Below, one piece after another: positions 40,806 through 52,600 of a DNA stretch of 64,000 bases; the stretch's first letter is position 1; each line of letters starts with the position of its first letter. The notes beneath the pieces were generated by a model. That model saw only the letters and a program-made list of their open reading frames with translations, had not been told where the DNA came from and searched no databases. A program made the position numbers and the translations under genes. This DNA comes from Schistosoma haematobium (taxonomy: Eukaryota; Platyhelminthes; Trematoda; Strigeidida; Schistosomatidae): assembly GCF_000699445.3 (NCBI RefSeq), contig NC_067202.1, forward strand, positions 17,641,644 to 17,705,643, written 5' to 3'.

Positions 40806-41480
40806 TAGTGTTGTAGCGTGGTGTCGAGTTGAGGTTACCTATGAACACCGCTACAGAGAAACACGTGCCAAGTAGATCAGAAGGCGTAGGTTGAACGTAA
40901 CCAAATAAATCCATAAAATCTCCGAGAAGCCAAATACCAGAAGGCAAGTAATGGACCAAGTCGAGTTATATTTGTTGGCGATCTCGTGGCACCGAGATCG
41001 TGCCAGGATACAACCTTGGTTACAGAAGGTAACCGAATTCGCGCGAAGTTACAATCGAAGTGTAAGTAAAAGAATGGAAGCACAAAATAGCTGTCATTAG
41101 CACAGTCAAACAAAAGCACATTAAAACAGTCACTGGTACACTTGGTTATAATAATAAGCGTTTTTATTAAACCAGTCGTGTTCTCGTGATAAATGTGAGT
41201 CACTACAGTGTAATGGAATATTGTGTTTTAATATAGACACTATTCAAATTCAGTTTTACTTGTTCAAAATGATAATTCAATCTCCATTTGCGATTTAGTA
41301 CTTACATGTACTTTTCAGTGTAATTGACCTCTTATATAGCATAAAACCACAGCGATAGACTTTTTATTTATACGAGTTCAATTGTTGATGCTTATAATAC
41401 ATTTGAGAAGAGATAGCTCTATGTAATCACTATCAGGTTCAATGATTTGTAGAGTAGTATTCTATTTTGCAGTATTCATC
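40805..41480. other. Intergenic, nothing recognised
   Basis: The minus-strand frames at 40759-41203 have no splice context or family resemblance. The block 40810-41210 is less AT-rich than its surroundings and could be an unrecognised LTR. Confidence 0.3.
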
Positions 41481-41484
41481 CTTT

Positions 41485-41960
41485 GTCAGTCAGTCAGTTG
41501 GTAACAACGTACAAGTTCGTACGTACATACATCAGTTCGAGTTGTCATACCACATTAGCACAACGATGCAGTTGTCGATTCAAACCAAATAGTGGTCGAA
41601 GTAATAAAAGCATAAGCAGTGGTCGAAAAGATTATGGTTTAAAGTTGTTATTCAAGGAGTATAATCTAGTGAAATAAATTTGGAAAGAGAAAAAAGAAAG
41701 GGACATGAAGAATTCAAAAGATTAGAATTTGGTAGAACACAAAAGGTTGGTGCACCTGCGCCATTGCAAACGATTTTGAGCCAATGTTATCCAAGGTCTC
41801 TAACCATCGGTTGCTATAATCTCGCAGTCCCCAACCAGGTAGTCTGCACCTACCAATATGGCCTAGTCTACTTGTCAATGAACTTATGGACTTGTGCCAT
41901 GTTTTGGTCTGGTCGCCTCCAGCTTTCTCCCAACATTTTCCTACATAACTGTTTTACTTA
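41485..41960 (-). mobile_element. Perere-like LINE, 5'-truncated
   Basis: The 3' terminus is near 41485 (CAGTCAGTTGGTAACAACGT). It reads leftward from TGTTGGGAGAAAGCTGGAGG (about 41940) through the minus-strand blocks for [12 protein letters not shown] and SKSLTSRLGHIGRCRLPGW, all frame-broken. Confidence 0.65.
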
Positions 41961-42159
41961 TCGATTAAGCACCTATACATAACTGGTATTAAATCCCCCT
42001 GGTAATATTAAGGTACACTTATCGAAATGTGTATTGGACCTGAAACTAAATTGAATTGATTGGTTTAATTAATCACTGTTCCACTAACAAGAATAGCATG
42101 AATATTATCCAAACGATATGTATATCCTGGCGATTACAGATTTATTTCAATTTCTCTTC

Positions 42160-43690
42160 AGTTAATCAGTCAATCAAACGTAACGTTCAACCTGGTACGT
42201 ATACACGTCCGTTCATAATGTTATACACTATCAGCATTGAGATATAAAATTGTTGGATAAAACCCTACAATAGTGGAAGTAGTAGTATAGCAACTATCCT
42301 ACAACCAATTTCGATTATGGCTAATTTTGATTAAGACCTTTTATTAACTTACTTAAGAGACAATGTCATTTGAATAGTAACAATTCACATATGTCTTTGT
42401 ACCGTTATGATCACATGACAGATTCTAGCTAAAATGTTGAATCCTTAAATATCACTTCATGATCTACTCTCTTCCTCATGTATATGAGATCTCAAATCTT
42501 ATTATTAGCCTTTATCTAACTGCGCCCTTATGCAATTTAACTATAAATTTGCCTATGTAATTTCTCTCATATACTTATTCGCCTGTCCCCTCCAAATGTG
42601 CTCTATTTGCTTATAGCTTTGTGATCTGCGCTATCCGTTATCAAACTTTAGTTGCCTCTTCATATTGCCTTCTGATTTTAAACACCGTTGAGATATTTAA
42701 TATAACGTTTATCGATTAACGAAGCAAAGCCACTACGGTAGTAGCAGTTTTAGTGGTAATATAAAAGATTAGGCATCGAATATATGATTCGAAAAAAATA
42801 CAAATCCGTAAATTAAAACATAATTATGAGCAATTCAGAAACTTGCACCGGTGCAATTTTAAACGATTTTGACATATCATTCAAAGTCTCTAACCTGTTG
42901 AGGCTAATGTCCTCAATATCTGACTCCAATAAATAATATCCCGTTAACTGAGTATTTAACGTAGGCTTAATCTCCTAGTAGAATTACGGATTTACTCGAG
43001 ATTATTGAGAAGCCTGAACACCAGTTATAGAGATAATTTATTGTTAATGATTAATAAAAATCCACAAGCGTACAACGAGCAAGCGCACGATGAAACAAAG
43101 TGAGTGAGTGTAAGTCTGTGTGTTAAAAATCCATATATATTTTTTAGGGTTAATCGAGTGTGGATAAATTATCGATTATCTGCACATTGCAACCAATAGG
43201 AGGATAGCTTAAGGGTTAATGTACAGCGATGCATTCGATCATACACACCGAAATTAACATAGTGAATTAAGAGTCTGAAATGCACACAGAAATTAACATG
43301 ATGAATTAAGTGTCTGAGTTACAATGAGTAGACAAATGATACAGTGACCAAAATGGGCTTGCCACAAACCATTAGTTATGATGATCATACAGACCTCAAC
43401 CAGGTAGTCTACACCTGTTAAAATGGCTAAGTCCATGTGTTATTGACCTGAAGGATTGATCCTATATTTCGTTTTGGCCACCCCTATCATCCTTCCAACC
43501 AAACCGTACACTAGTCGACATCGCCCCCAATAAGGTAACAGGTGGTTGAGCATATGTAACACATATCCCAACCACCTCAGCTAATGAAGATCTACCATCT
43601 CATTCCTAACTTAAGCATTGCTTACTCGATGGTTCTGGTTAAAATATCCGTAAACACTGGTTTCAAAAGATCACTTCAACACTGTACATA
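42160..43690 (-). mobile_element. Very old Perere-like LINE, interrupted by the second 471-bp LTR
   Basis: Scattered 3' blocks at 42160-42240 and 42720-42895, then 43371-43650 with CCATTAGTTATGATGATCAT, CAACCAGGTAGTCTACACCT, TTTTGGCCACCCC and ACACATATCCCAACCACCTC. The LTR lies inside the TCTCTAACC|ATTGGTTACGATGATC region known from other copies. Confidence 0.6.
42896..43366. mobile_element. Solo LTR, 471 bp (copy 2 of 2)
   Basis: It begins TGTTGAGGCTAATG, ends GGGCTTGCCACA, and is flanked by an exact 4-bp duplication AACC (42892-42895 and 43367-43370). The empty-site sequence (CTCTAACCATT) is known from sister LINE copies, which proves the ends. A 4-bp duplication with TG..CA ends fits a Ty3/gypsy-type LTR; the family is not named. 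Confidence 0.85.
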
Positions 43691-44340
43691 TACTACTACT
43701 AATAAAGTGTAGAATAATCCCCTTAAAACATTATGCAGAAGAATGTAGACAGTTTTATTTCAAAATCACTAAGGTATACGCTTTCAGAAAATAACAGCAA
43801 CACTAGATCATTCTATTATTACAGTTCCGAACCAGAATATTAAAGGTATTAAGAAATTAACCCTTTAAACCTTGTTACGATATTCAGATGAATCATTCAA
43901 TATGATCGCTGAAACAATCAGGATTTCTACATAATGATCAATTCGCTAATGTAACTCACGAATTACATAAGCAGCTTTAAGCAACAGTCTTTTTTTTCTG
44001 TCGTTTGAAGACTAGTGATACTAACCAACTCTGTAAATTATTACAAATAAGGTGAAGTTCGAACCTGTGATGTAATGTTTGAAATTTAAATGTTGCAACT
44101 TCTAAACTAACCCTCAGTTATTCACTGTATTTAGAAGTAACCAAGACAAATTGTTCGGTCACTATTTACTCAGATATAATTGTAAGTAACTTTTATATAT
44201 TCAATTTCCTTTATCCTTCTGTGGTAGTATATGACGGCAGTATATAACTATTTACTATATGGATCTCAGATATTATTAAGATGCTCAAATACATTCGATT
44301 ATCCCCACTAGTGTTCTTGTTCACTACACTTCAAGTATTA
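43690..44340. other. Intergenic, nothing recognised
   Basis: A tRNA-like B-box (GAAGTTCGAACCTGTGAT) near 44055 hints at an old SINE. No gene seen. Confidence 0.35.
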
Positions 44341-44480
44341 CTTTCTTGGTTAGCGTTTTGTTTTTTTAACGAGTTAGTTTTCTACGAGATGAGGTCGCTA
44401 ACCCCCCCCCTCCCATATCCAACCCTCCCGGTTTACCCAAATTTGAAACCGGTACTAATTGTAGAAGAGCCACAGGAACA
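44340..44480 (-). mobile_element. SR2-like LINE 5'-UTR fragment
   Basis: TTGGTTAGCGTTTTGTTTTT-TTAACGAGTTAGTTTTCTACG and the CTAACCCC/CCAACCCTCC blocks match 25905-25985, the 5' UTR of the intact copy, same strand. No coding part remains. Confidence 0.6.
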
Positions 44481-44509
44481 ATTCGTCAAGTATATATTTA
44501 CATATGTGT

Positions 44510-45410
44510 TCAGTCAGCTACAACGTACGACCAGGCACATATATTCATCAGTCCAAGTTGCCATATCTCATTAACACAACAAGATGAACACCGGATTCGT
44601 AAGAGTAGTTAATTCAATAGTGATAATATATAAAAGATTGCATATAAGGATATAGTACAGGAAGAAAGAATTAGTACGTAGAAAGAAAGGTATGAAGCGA
44701 TTTCAATCTCATAGTTTAAGGGAAGACAAAGAGTGTATACACCACCTACACCATTGTGATCGGTTCTGAGCCATGTCACCTAGAGCCTACAACCATTGGT
44801 TACGATAGTCTTGCGGACCCCATCAAAGTACTCTGCATCTACCAAAATGGCTAAGGCTAGAAGTTAGTGACTTCGAGCAATGATGCCACGTTTTGGTTCG
44901 GCCGCCCCTAACTATGTTCCGACCATTCATAACACTAGTCGAAATTACACGTCGTGGTAATCGGTGTTCAGGCATACGTAACACGTGACCCAACCATCTC
45001 AGTCGATGAAGATTCACAACCTCATCAACTGATTTTCCACCATTACTCCCTAATACCCTGTGTCTAACCTCACTACTACTTACTCATTGATCCCAGCAGA
45101 TGCGAGAAATATTTCTAAGACATGTGATCAAATACTAGGAGCTTACGAGTATCTTCTACTCTCAATGGCCAAGTTTCGCAGCCGTAAAGTAGAATAAAGC
45201 GAACTGCCTCACAGTATACTCGTCCCTTAATTGAAAGATGGATATCTCGCCTTCGCCATAGATGACGTAAGTTGGCAATAATAAAACGAGCTTTCCAAAT
45301 CCGTGCTTAGATTTCGTCAGACACCAACATATTAGGGCTGGTCAGACTTCTAAGATAAGTGAAGTTGTCAACGCGTTCGACTATTTCACTTCCTATCCTT
45401 AGTTCAGGGT
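44510..45410 (-). mobile_element. Perere-like LINE, 5'-truncated
   Basis: 3' end near 44510 (CAGTCAGCTACAACGTACGA). The minus strand gives [34 protein letters not shown] and farther up RPRG-type remnants, with VEYSR..CETW-like and ISARIRKARFIIANLRHLWR-like blocks at 45100-45330. Several frameshifts. Confidence 0.72.
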
Positions 45411-45657
45411 GTTGACGCAGACCACTCCTAAAACAACAACTTGCATTTAGAGGAAGAGAAGCGCATTCCAAACATTCTGGCATTGTTGCTTAGTGCTACC
45501 AAAAGACTCTGAATTTTATCAGTATCTTCAGCAAACATATGTGTTACTCTTTCTTTTCAGTTTCTTTTCTTTTAAAACAAAACAATCTATTCATTGTAAA
45601 AGATAGAATAAATTTAATAGGATAAGATAGTACAACATCATTTACATATACAAATAG

Positions 45658-46161
45658 TTAAAGATTATTTGTAAGGGTTTCAAAATTACGATTAATTTTA
45701 GGTCTTTTTTTCATTGATTTCAATGAATGATCATTGAATTTAGAATTATTTGAAGAGTTCTCATTGATTATTGAATGAGAAGATGATAGTATACTATGAT
45801 GATCATTATCTTGATGTAAACTATTCGACGTTTTACACATGGATTGATGATGTTCTTTTGATGATAAAGTTTGAATAGAACAAGGAGGAGTAAATCGTTT
45901 TTCATCATAAGTAATAATTAAATGATCTAAATGATGATCTATATTTCGTTTAGGTTTAGTGATTTTATCATTGAAGTTCATTTTTTCTTTTGATAAATTA
46001 CTCTTATTATTATTATTATCATCACCGTCATCATCATCAATAGAAGGATGGATAGTTGTAGATTCAATGAATTCATCAATCCATTCGTTTCGATGACATT
46101 TTGGCATAAGATGATCATAATAAAGATTTACAATATGTTCTAATGTATTTACATTGGATAC
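45658..46161 (-). CDS. Ashwin-like gene, exon 2 (terminal)
   Basis: 168 codons including stop. It begins VSNVNTLEHIVNLYYDHLMP and continues into low-complexity sequence (poly-Asp, poly-Asn, His-rich). Codon use is strongly AT-biased, like the SCAPER exons and unlike the LINEs. Confidence 0.75.
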   Translation of the reverse strand, partial: VSNVNTLEHIVNLYYDHLMPKCHRNEWIDEFIESTTIHPSIDDDDGDDNNNNKSNLSKEKMNFNDKITKPKRNIDHHLDHLIITYDEKRFTPPCSIQTLSSKEHHQSMCKTSNSLHQDNDHHSILSSSHSIINENSSNNSKFNDHSLKSMKKRPKINRNFETLTNNL

Positions 46162-48215
46162 CTACTTTTTCAAATAAAGAAAAAAAGGAATTAGTTAAAT
46201 AGCGAAATTTGGAATTACTAATCAAACAAAGTACAATGTTATTGATAAGTAATAAGGACTGGATATAACATGCACACACACACACCGGGTTTTTTTCTTC
46301 CAAACTGAGTGACGATCGGATAAAGTTCATATTGTTACAATTCTAGGTTATATACCATATAGAGTCATCAAAATAAAAGACAGAATAAGTTAGATAATTC
46401 ATATCAAATAATCAGAAGTTAAATAATGAGTTCTGGTTTCATTATAATTTAGAAAAATTCCAATCATAGTCATTTAGAACTTAGTTGAAGTTTAAGAAAA
46501 CCATAGGGATTATATGTGCAAGAGTTCAAAAGCATCAATTACTTCATCTATAAGACTATAATGTATAATGTAAGTACGGCCGAGAGTGGGGACAGTCAGC
46601 TCTCCCTCTCGAAATGCTCTCACATAGCCGGGCGTATACAGCCACTCCAAGGGAAGGACTACTCACTGCCTTCTCGCACCACGGGTGTTGTTTACGAAAT
46701 TGAGAGGACAAAAAGCAAATGTCCGGTGCTTTAACAGGGTTGGTGGACATGGAGAGTTCACCTAAGGGAGTTGGAAAACCTTCATTCCAAACCAATGGTG
46801 CAAATGGGCTCCAGTACCCTGAGAGAACAAATATATGAACCAATCGTTGGTCACCGGCTTCCATGGGACTGCACCTCCTAACGTTGCTCCACTGCCTCAT
46901 GCATCAGACCTTTGGGTCGAAGCCTCCGGGTGTGGCCCCCCAAAAAATCACCTGATTCGGTTTGGGCACCCGAGCACTATCACAGACCCCACACAAATCA
47001 AATGAGATTTGTGTGGCACATATGTATTTGGTGCCCTATGTGTTCGAATAAATAAATAAATAAAAATAATGTAAGTAAAATTACAATGCTATAAACCAGT
47101 TATAGATCCTAAATACCTAAATTCTTTGTAAAGATTTGAAGAAAATGACAAATAATTACTAAAAGAGCATTATATAAACTAATGCAGTTTTATAAAGCTT
47201 TCGAGATTGTTAACGAGTAACCCGATAGTGATAATTGTCTTCTAGGAAATAACGCCTCACAATTTATATAGAACTACATTGTAGACTAATCAAAAACTTA
47301 CCATTAACGTGTGAAACCGGAGGCACTCAATGTGTAAAAGATAATCCTAAGAGACTAGGATCCCAATATTTTTGAAATGATTTTGAACATATTTGATTTT
47401 TCACACTTCTTAAATTTAAGACTTTAGTCATAAAATGGGTATCATATAACACTTATTTTGATATCAGGAAACAAAATAGTTGGCTTCATTAATATTAATT
47501 CTTAGCGATCGTAAATTTGGGCATATGCGATAATAATCACTACTTAAACTGACGGGCAGCGATAGCAAAAGTTAGACAAGGAGTTTATCCGGCTCTAATT
47601 CATGAGCAGTGATGTTCGACTTTCAGCCACTAAGTTGGAGATCCGAACACCGCTCTATCTCCATCAGTTTACAGGACAGGGTAGCAACACCAGCCTTCAC
47701 AATTAACGTGACTTGAAGAAAAGTACTCAGATTTGTATAGGGTGGATTAGTTTTGAAAACATTCACGAGCTACCCATCCAAATACATGGGATTCATTTGC
47801 CTTTGACACTTTCTCTGTGATATACTGATAATAAGCACCAAGCTTTTAAGTACTTTGTCGCAGGTTTCAGTCGTCCTCTATATTAGGTTTATGCAACCTA
47901 ATGGAAGCTTGAATATTCTATGGTAGTTGTGAATGAGTGCTTAGAATCCAAACACGGAAATTTCGAACTAATAGTATATAAAGCCAGATTACACAGCAAT
48001 TAACTCACTAGAGATTTGAAACCTCGACGTTCAAATATTTCTAGTAGTTGATCTATTGACATTTGCTCTGGATAATATAAATCAACAGTAACACCACATC
48101 TTGGCAAAAATTCTGAAACCTTTGGCTTTGATTCATTTTTGCCTACTTTCTTCATCTGGTCTAAAATCTGGAAATCCAAAACTCTTCGAAATATATAAAA
48201 TGTTAGTGTTGACAT
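45658..48215 (-). CDS. Ashwin-like protein (tRNA-ligase complex subunit), two exons
   Basis: Exon 1 ends at 48009 (donor GTGAGT on the minus strand). Exon 2 is 46161-45658 (acceptor AAAAAGTAG, stop TAA at 45660-45658). The junction is phase 0. Joined sequence near the junction: DLYYPEQMSIDQLLEIFERR, GFKSLVSNVNTLEHIVNLYY, DHLMPKCHRNEWIDEF. This fits the conserved core of ashwin: LLHPELLSQE.LLLTLEQ, then L..LY..H..PLPQR and NRW. The rest is a polar Asn/Asp/His/Ser-rich tail. In vertebrates ashwin belongs to the RTCB-DDX1-FAM98-CGI-99 RNA ligase complex. The start is uncertain: ATG at 48215 or at 48155; the latter follows CCAG directly. Identity is from recognition of short blocks only. Confidence 0.6.
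46574..47068 (+). repeat. 0.5-kb SINE-like repeat, nearly full, in the ashwin-like intron
   Basis: It begins GTACGGCCGAGAGTGGGGAC (terminal 15 bp missing) and ends with GTGTTCGAATAAATAAATAA and a further AAATAA tail. A short deletion removes the CTTGTACC block. Confidence 0.8.
47070..48000. other. Ashwin-like intron, nothing recognised
   Basis: No further exon or repeat that I can name. Confidence 0.4.
48009..48215 (-). CDS. Ashwin-like gene, exon 1
   Basis: The frame is open from ATG 48215 to the donor at 48008. Two internal acceptor-like CAGs precede 48167 and 48155 (the second gives CCAG|ATG). In schistosomes spliced-leader acceptors often lie just before the start codon, so a trans-splice at one of these is possible; this is inference. 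Confidence 0.65.
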
Positions 48216-49450
48216 TTTGTAAAAGTATATGAGGTGAACATAATAAGATTAACATGGTTGATTTCAATGCATTCTACATAATCTTCACGAGCACTGACTT
48301 CTACTCCACTGACTTAATCTAATGAGTTAGAAATGTAACCAACTAAAAGTATTTAGTTCCGACCATAACCTATAATTTTGGTGATGAGCTGGTGATACAA
48401 GTCACAGTGATAAATCAGAGTCAGGGAAATAAAGATCAAATAGGCAACTCAGTGATTAAATTTTGATTAGTTTAATTACTAGCACACTGCTCTATTTCGT
48501 GATTCATAGAATATGAATAAGTGCCACGTTAGACATTGAAGGGTATAATCTGATGCGTTTTTTGTGTACTATAAAGAGACTTGACATGAACGGTTGTAGC
48601 CACTAGCAGATTGAATGTGTGCTAGAATTGGCTTTGGTCGCTAAAGGTATCTTACCCATATTGAGGTGAAATGAGATGAGTCATCCCACATATGACGTAA
48701 TGAATCAAAGGTGGTGTTTAGTTACACAAAAGTACTTCTGAATATTATTCCTTAATGCAGTAGTATTCAAGAAGTTTAAAACTTTTTATTGTTACTGAAT
48801 TACACATTGTGAACCCAATGCATAATTTACGGTGATATTTTACCACAAATAAGAGGACGAATTTCATGGCTTACATAGTTCGTTGATGTTAGCAAATATT
48901 TAGAGCTACACCCATGCTATTTAATCTTGTAAGATATATCCCCGACGGAATTTGAACAGACAGACTGTCGTAATGGAAATCAATTTGAAATATACATATG
49001 GACAGCGTGATCTTAACTGTTTTTTAGTAAGACAAATCTGGTATTACACTAAATACAACTCTTACGAACTATATTTAAGTTTGAGTTGAAGAGGTTTATC
49101 CGTTGAGTTTAAGAAGTCAATCTTTTATACAGTCTGTATAAGATCTGTTCAAGGTCCTTAATAGCACTACCCATAGATGATATATTTTAATTGGCTTCGA
49201 CAGATGAGAGATCACGCAATCCCCCAACTAAACAAGGGACTCATGAAACCTCAGATGTTCTTTTTCCATAACGTTTAAACTAGTAAGCCTTACAGTATTT
49301 CATAATAGATTCCTAAACTTTATAGTAACATAATAATTTTTAAATTATGTAACGACTAAGCAAGGTAGCATACAATGCTAAAAAACCAACAGGCAGACGT
49401 ATGCAAAAGTTCACGTGGGTTGTATGCAGTTTGTTGAGATAAATAAAGTC
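48216..49450. other. Intergenic, nothing recognised
   Basis: AT-rich sequence upstream of the ashwin-like gene. No promoter motif can be argued. Confidence 0.35.
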
Positions 49451-50350
49451 AGTTATTGCATGGCGTCACACAATTTACCCCACCATCACGATTCTCGTAG
49501 CAAGGTTTAGATACGCCAGTGAGAATGGATATTTGACTAGACGGTAGAACTGTTACCCCTGTTTCTATAATATGACATGCCAATTCCTAAGGTTTTCACC
49601 CTTAAACAATAAATTAGGCATTATCGTGGTAAAGATTGTTTCTTTTGAAAGGAACGGAGCTCAAGTCAGTGTCGTCCCACTTACCTTAGCCAAAAAACCC
49701 ATTGATAAGAGTGAAAAATTTACTCTACAGGCAGTTAATAAAACCAAAATAAGGACATTTGGCGAACAACTCATGACATCAAACTTGGGTGTTCATTATT
49801 GCTAATGTCCGCCACTCTATATTAGGTGCAGATTTTCTAAGCTTCTACAACTTAATAGTTGACGTTAAAAGAAGAAAACTTGTCGATTCCTGCACGAAGC
49901 TTCAAGTAAAGGGAACTCAGTCGGACCATCACATACATAGTATTAAAGTTGACACCCGAGTAAATGATATATTCGCCAGCATATTACCTACACTTTCCAA
50001 GATGACGAAAAAAGATTATAGTGAAAACTCGACCCAACGCTCCGCGGCACATCGGAAGATTACAATAAAAAAGAAAGAGAAGAAAGAAATAGTTTCAACT
50101 GACAGGATAAAACCTGCTTTTGTAGAGACCGAAACACATGACAGCCGAAAGCTGACTAAAGACAGCAGCAGTCGCACAACGTAGCTTTCAGTGTTTTCAA
50201 ATAATTCTTCACCTACTTCTACGAAATCAATACTTCGTAAAACAGACGATTCTAAAGTTACAGCCCCCACAAATTTAGCTCCTAGTTCCGCTATTTTACC
50301 TTCTACAAAAACAACTCGTTCAGGAAGACACGTACATTTTCCCAAACATT
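49450..50350 (+). pseudogene. Ty3/gypsy-type retrotransposon remnant: protease region
   Basis: The plus-strand frames 49572-49802 and 49789-50181, offset by a frameshift near 49790, read FERNGAQVSVVP, then KTKIRTFGEQLMTSNLG and FIIANVRHSILGADFLSFYN with VDVKRRKLVDS. This is the retroviral-type aspartic protease block common in gypsy elements; ILGADFL is diagnostic. The catalytic DTG is replaced by RNG, so the protease is dead. No reverse transcriptase or integrase follows. Confidence 0.72.
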
Positions 50351-51180
50351 ATGTTGAATTCATTACTTAATCTTTATTCTGCCATTTTCTATAATGTGAC
50401 TAAATATCTATATTAGCAGAATTACTAATAACATTTTTTTGCAAGCAATTTTTTCTTAAAAAAACACATTTCGTGTGTACTACTGATATTGATAAATTCA
50501 TTATGTTTTTTTTCTCGACATGTGTATGCGTTTCATGTGGTGTTTACTATTATTATTTGTGTAACGATATTCAACTTCGTTGGACTCGTTTAGTTTATCA
50601 CTAACTGTTTACACGATTTATACATGTATTTACATTTTTCGATGAACTATCAATTTAATTACCGTTATTATTAATAACACTATTATTATGAATATCATTA
50701 AACGACATCTTAACAATGCACATCAATTAAACATTTTTTTAGTGTCTAACTACTTGCTGTCGCAGTATTAAGTGTTCGACAGTTAACAGACTGCCTCAAC
50801 TGTTAACTCTCAAGGTCATGATTTGAAACACACAAGTTCGTTTGCAGTACCCAATGTTTGACAGGGGCATGCACAAACCTATCGATTTCTTTGAGCTCTT
50901 TCGTTTTAATTATGTTGCAGTTCATACTTTCTTTTGTGCTCAATAAGTGGTATCTAGCTATTCGATTGCACTAGTTCTAGCCAACTTGACAGTTATATAT
51001 GGATTTGCACATTTTGTAGATTGAGTAAGTTTATCTCATGACAGTAGGGTTTCTGAATAATAGTGGCTACCATATTACGACTCAGAAGGCTGGTTAGTTT
51101 CAATGTAAAAAAGTGATAAGGGTGGAAATTAGAGAAGGTTATTGCTTCAAGAATAACAAATGGGTTAATTGATTAGTAAT
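50350..51180. other. Intergenic, nothing recognised
   Basis: AT-rich sequence with no gene or nameable repeat. Confidence 0.35.
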
Positions 51181-52600
51181 AGAGACAGAATCCTTCAGGG
51201 AGAATTTCCGCTTATCCCAGGCTCTTCTTTTTTGCCCGCAATACGAGCACTGTGTTCGAGGCAACCCGGGATCTTCTCTTTTCAGATATGCGCTTTGCCT
51301 GAAGAACATCGTCTGAGATATAATCCGGAATAATGTCCACTACTATCTCCCAGTGGTTATCCATTGTTAGCCTCCACCGCTCTCGTGAATATGAGGCGAC
51401 TTGAAGATACTGCCTCATTATCGTCTAGTCTGTCCTAATGTTCCTAAAGTAGGGAGCGTCCTTTTTCAAACTATGTATCTCGTTTGTAAACACGCCTAAC
51501 TTCACTGTACTATGGTCACTACTTCCTACTGGTATGTAGACATATGCTTATTCAAAAAGAAGATTATCTCTTATGACCAAATAATCCAAGTATGGGGATT
51601 TTCCGTCATTATACCAACTTGTTGCATCATACACATGTTCACCAAGTCACGAACTTCTAATGGCCGTGGCAAGTTGCTTATGGAACGACTGTGTGGTGAA
51701 TGTATCCATCGTGTTTTGTTTTGTTTATATGCTGTTCTCAACCCTACCGATCTAGGTTGGTTCTGACAACATCAGATATGATTGGAAAGGTCAGTTTTTG
51801 GACTGTGTCTCTGTTAATTTCACTGGGTTTCTGAAGTTTACAGCCATCAGATGCAGCGACTTAGTGGTTGTTAGATGTAATGGGCCAAGTAGCTTCGACA
51901 TGCTAATTGCCATAGTTGTGTGAAGAACTAGGCAACGGATAATCAACGACGACTCCGGGTATTGCTCACGTAAGCCTCGTCCTGACTACCACCAATCAGC
52001 TCAGATATGTGGTGGGACACCATACTAGTCGGATTGTGTTTGCCGATATTTTAGTAGTGCGTAACTCGTTTAATCTACGGTCCCTGGAAAGCCGTTGATT
52101 TTTCTGCGAAGTGTGCTGGATTTTCCGTTTCCCTTAATGGAGCGGATTTACTCTTTTCTGACTTTCGACCTTAATACAGGTGGCATACTTTCCTGAAGTG
52201 GTATCCTTTCCGAGAATATCACGGCATTTGTCCCATTGTTCTTCATTACAGGTTGGCCTACTTTCTGGTAAGCTGGAACAGTTATTATAGTCAGGAAGTT
52301 TTGTGAAAGTTCTTTGCCTCCCATTTTTAAAGTTTCGAGGGTCATGATGTTGCCATTCCTCTTCCCAAAACCCACCCACTGCTCCTTAGTGCTAACAGAC
52401 AATAGGGTATTGGTATCATTCTGTAATTTTTTTGTTGTATGAGTTTGGGTCGCGAACGCTGTAATCACGTGTTGGTCGAGCCTGTATTTGATTAATTGAG
52501 CATAATGGTAGTAAACGATGAGGTACTTTTCAAAGGTGATCTGTGATTCTATCTTATTAATTATACTGCTACAATATTTTATCACTGATCAAACTTATCG
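51180..52600 (-). other. Less AT-rich block of unknown origin, possibly a decayed LINE
   Basis: The base composition is clearly less AT-rich than the flanks. Several broken minus-strand frames exist (51418-51212, 52585-52148, 52379-52134). I could not match any to a family. Its position beside the CR1-like remnant suggests a rearranged retroelement; this is inference. Confidence 0.3.

Noticed and set aside
44760..45020. A tRNA or other structural RNA gene in the GC-richer blocks
   Set aside because: These blocks are LINE coding remnants. tRNA-like A- and B-boxes appear only within SINE heads, and none folds as a full tRNA by inspection.
46115..46330. 71-codon minus-strand frame next to the ashwin-like exon
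   Set aside because: It is out of frame with the exon, and most of it is intron upstream of the acceptor at 46162.
50016..50345. 109-codon minus-strand frame as a membrane protein
   Set aside because: It is antisense to the gypsy-type remnant; the hydrophobic look comes from the complementary Lys/Glu-rich coding strand.
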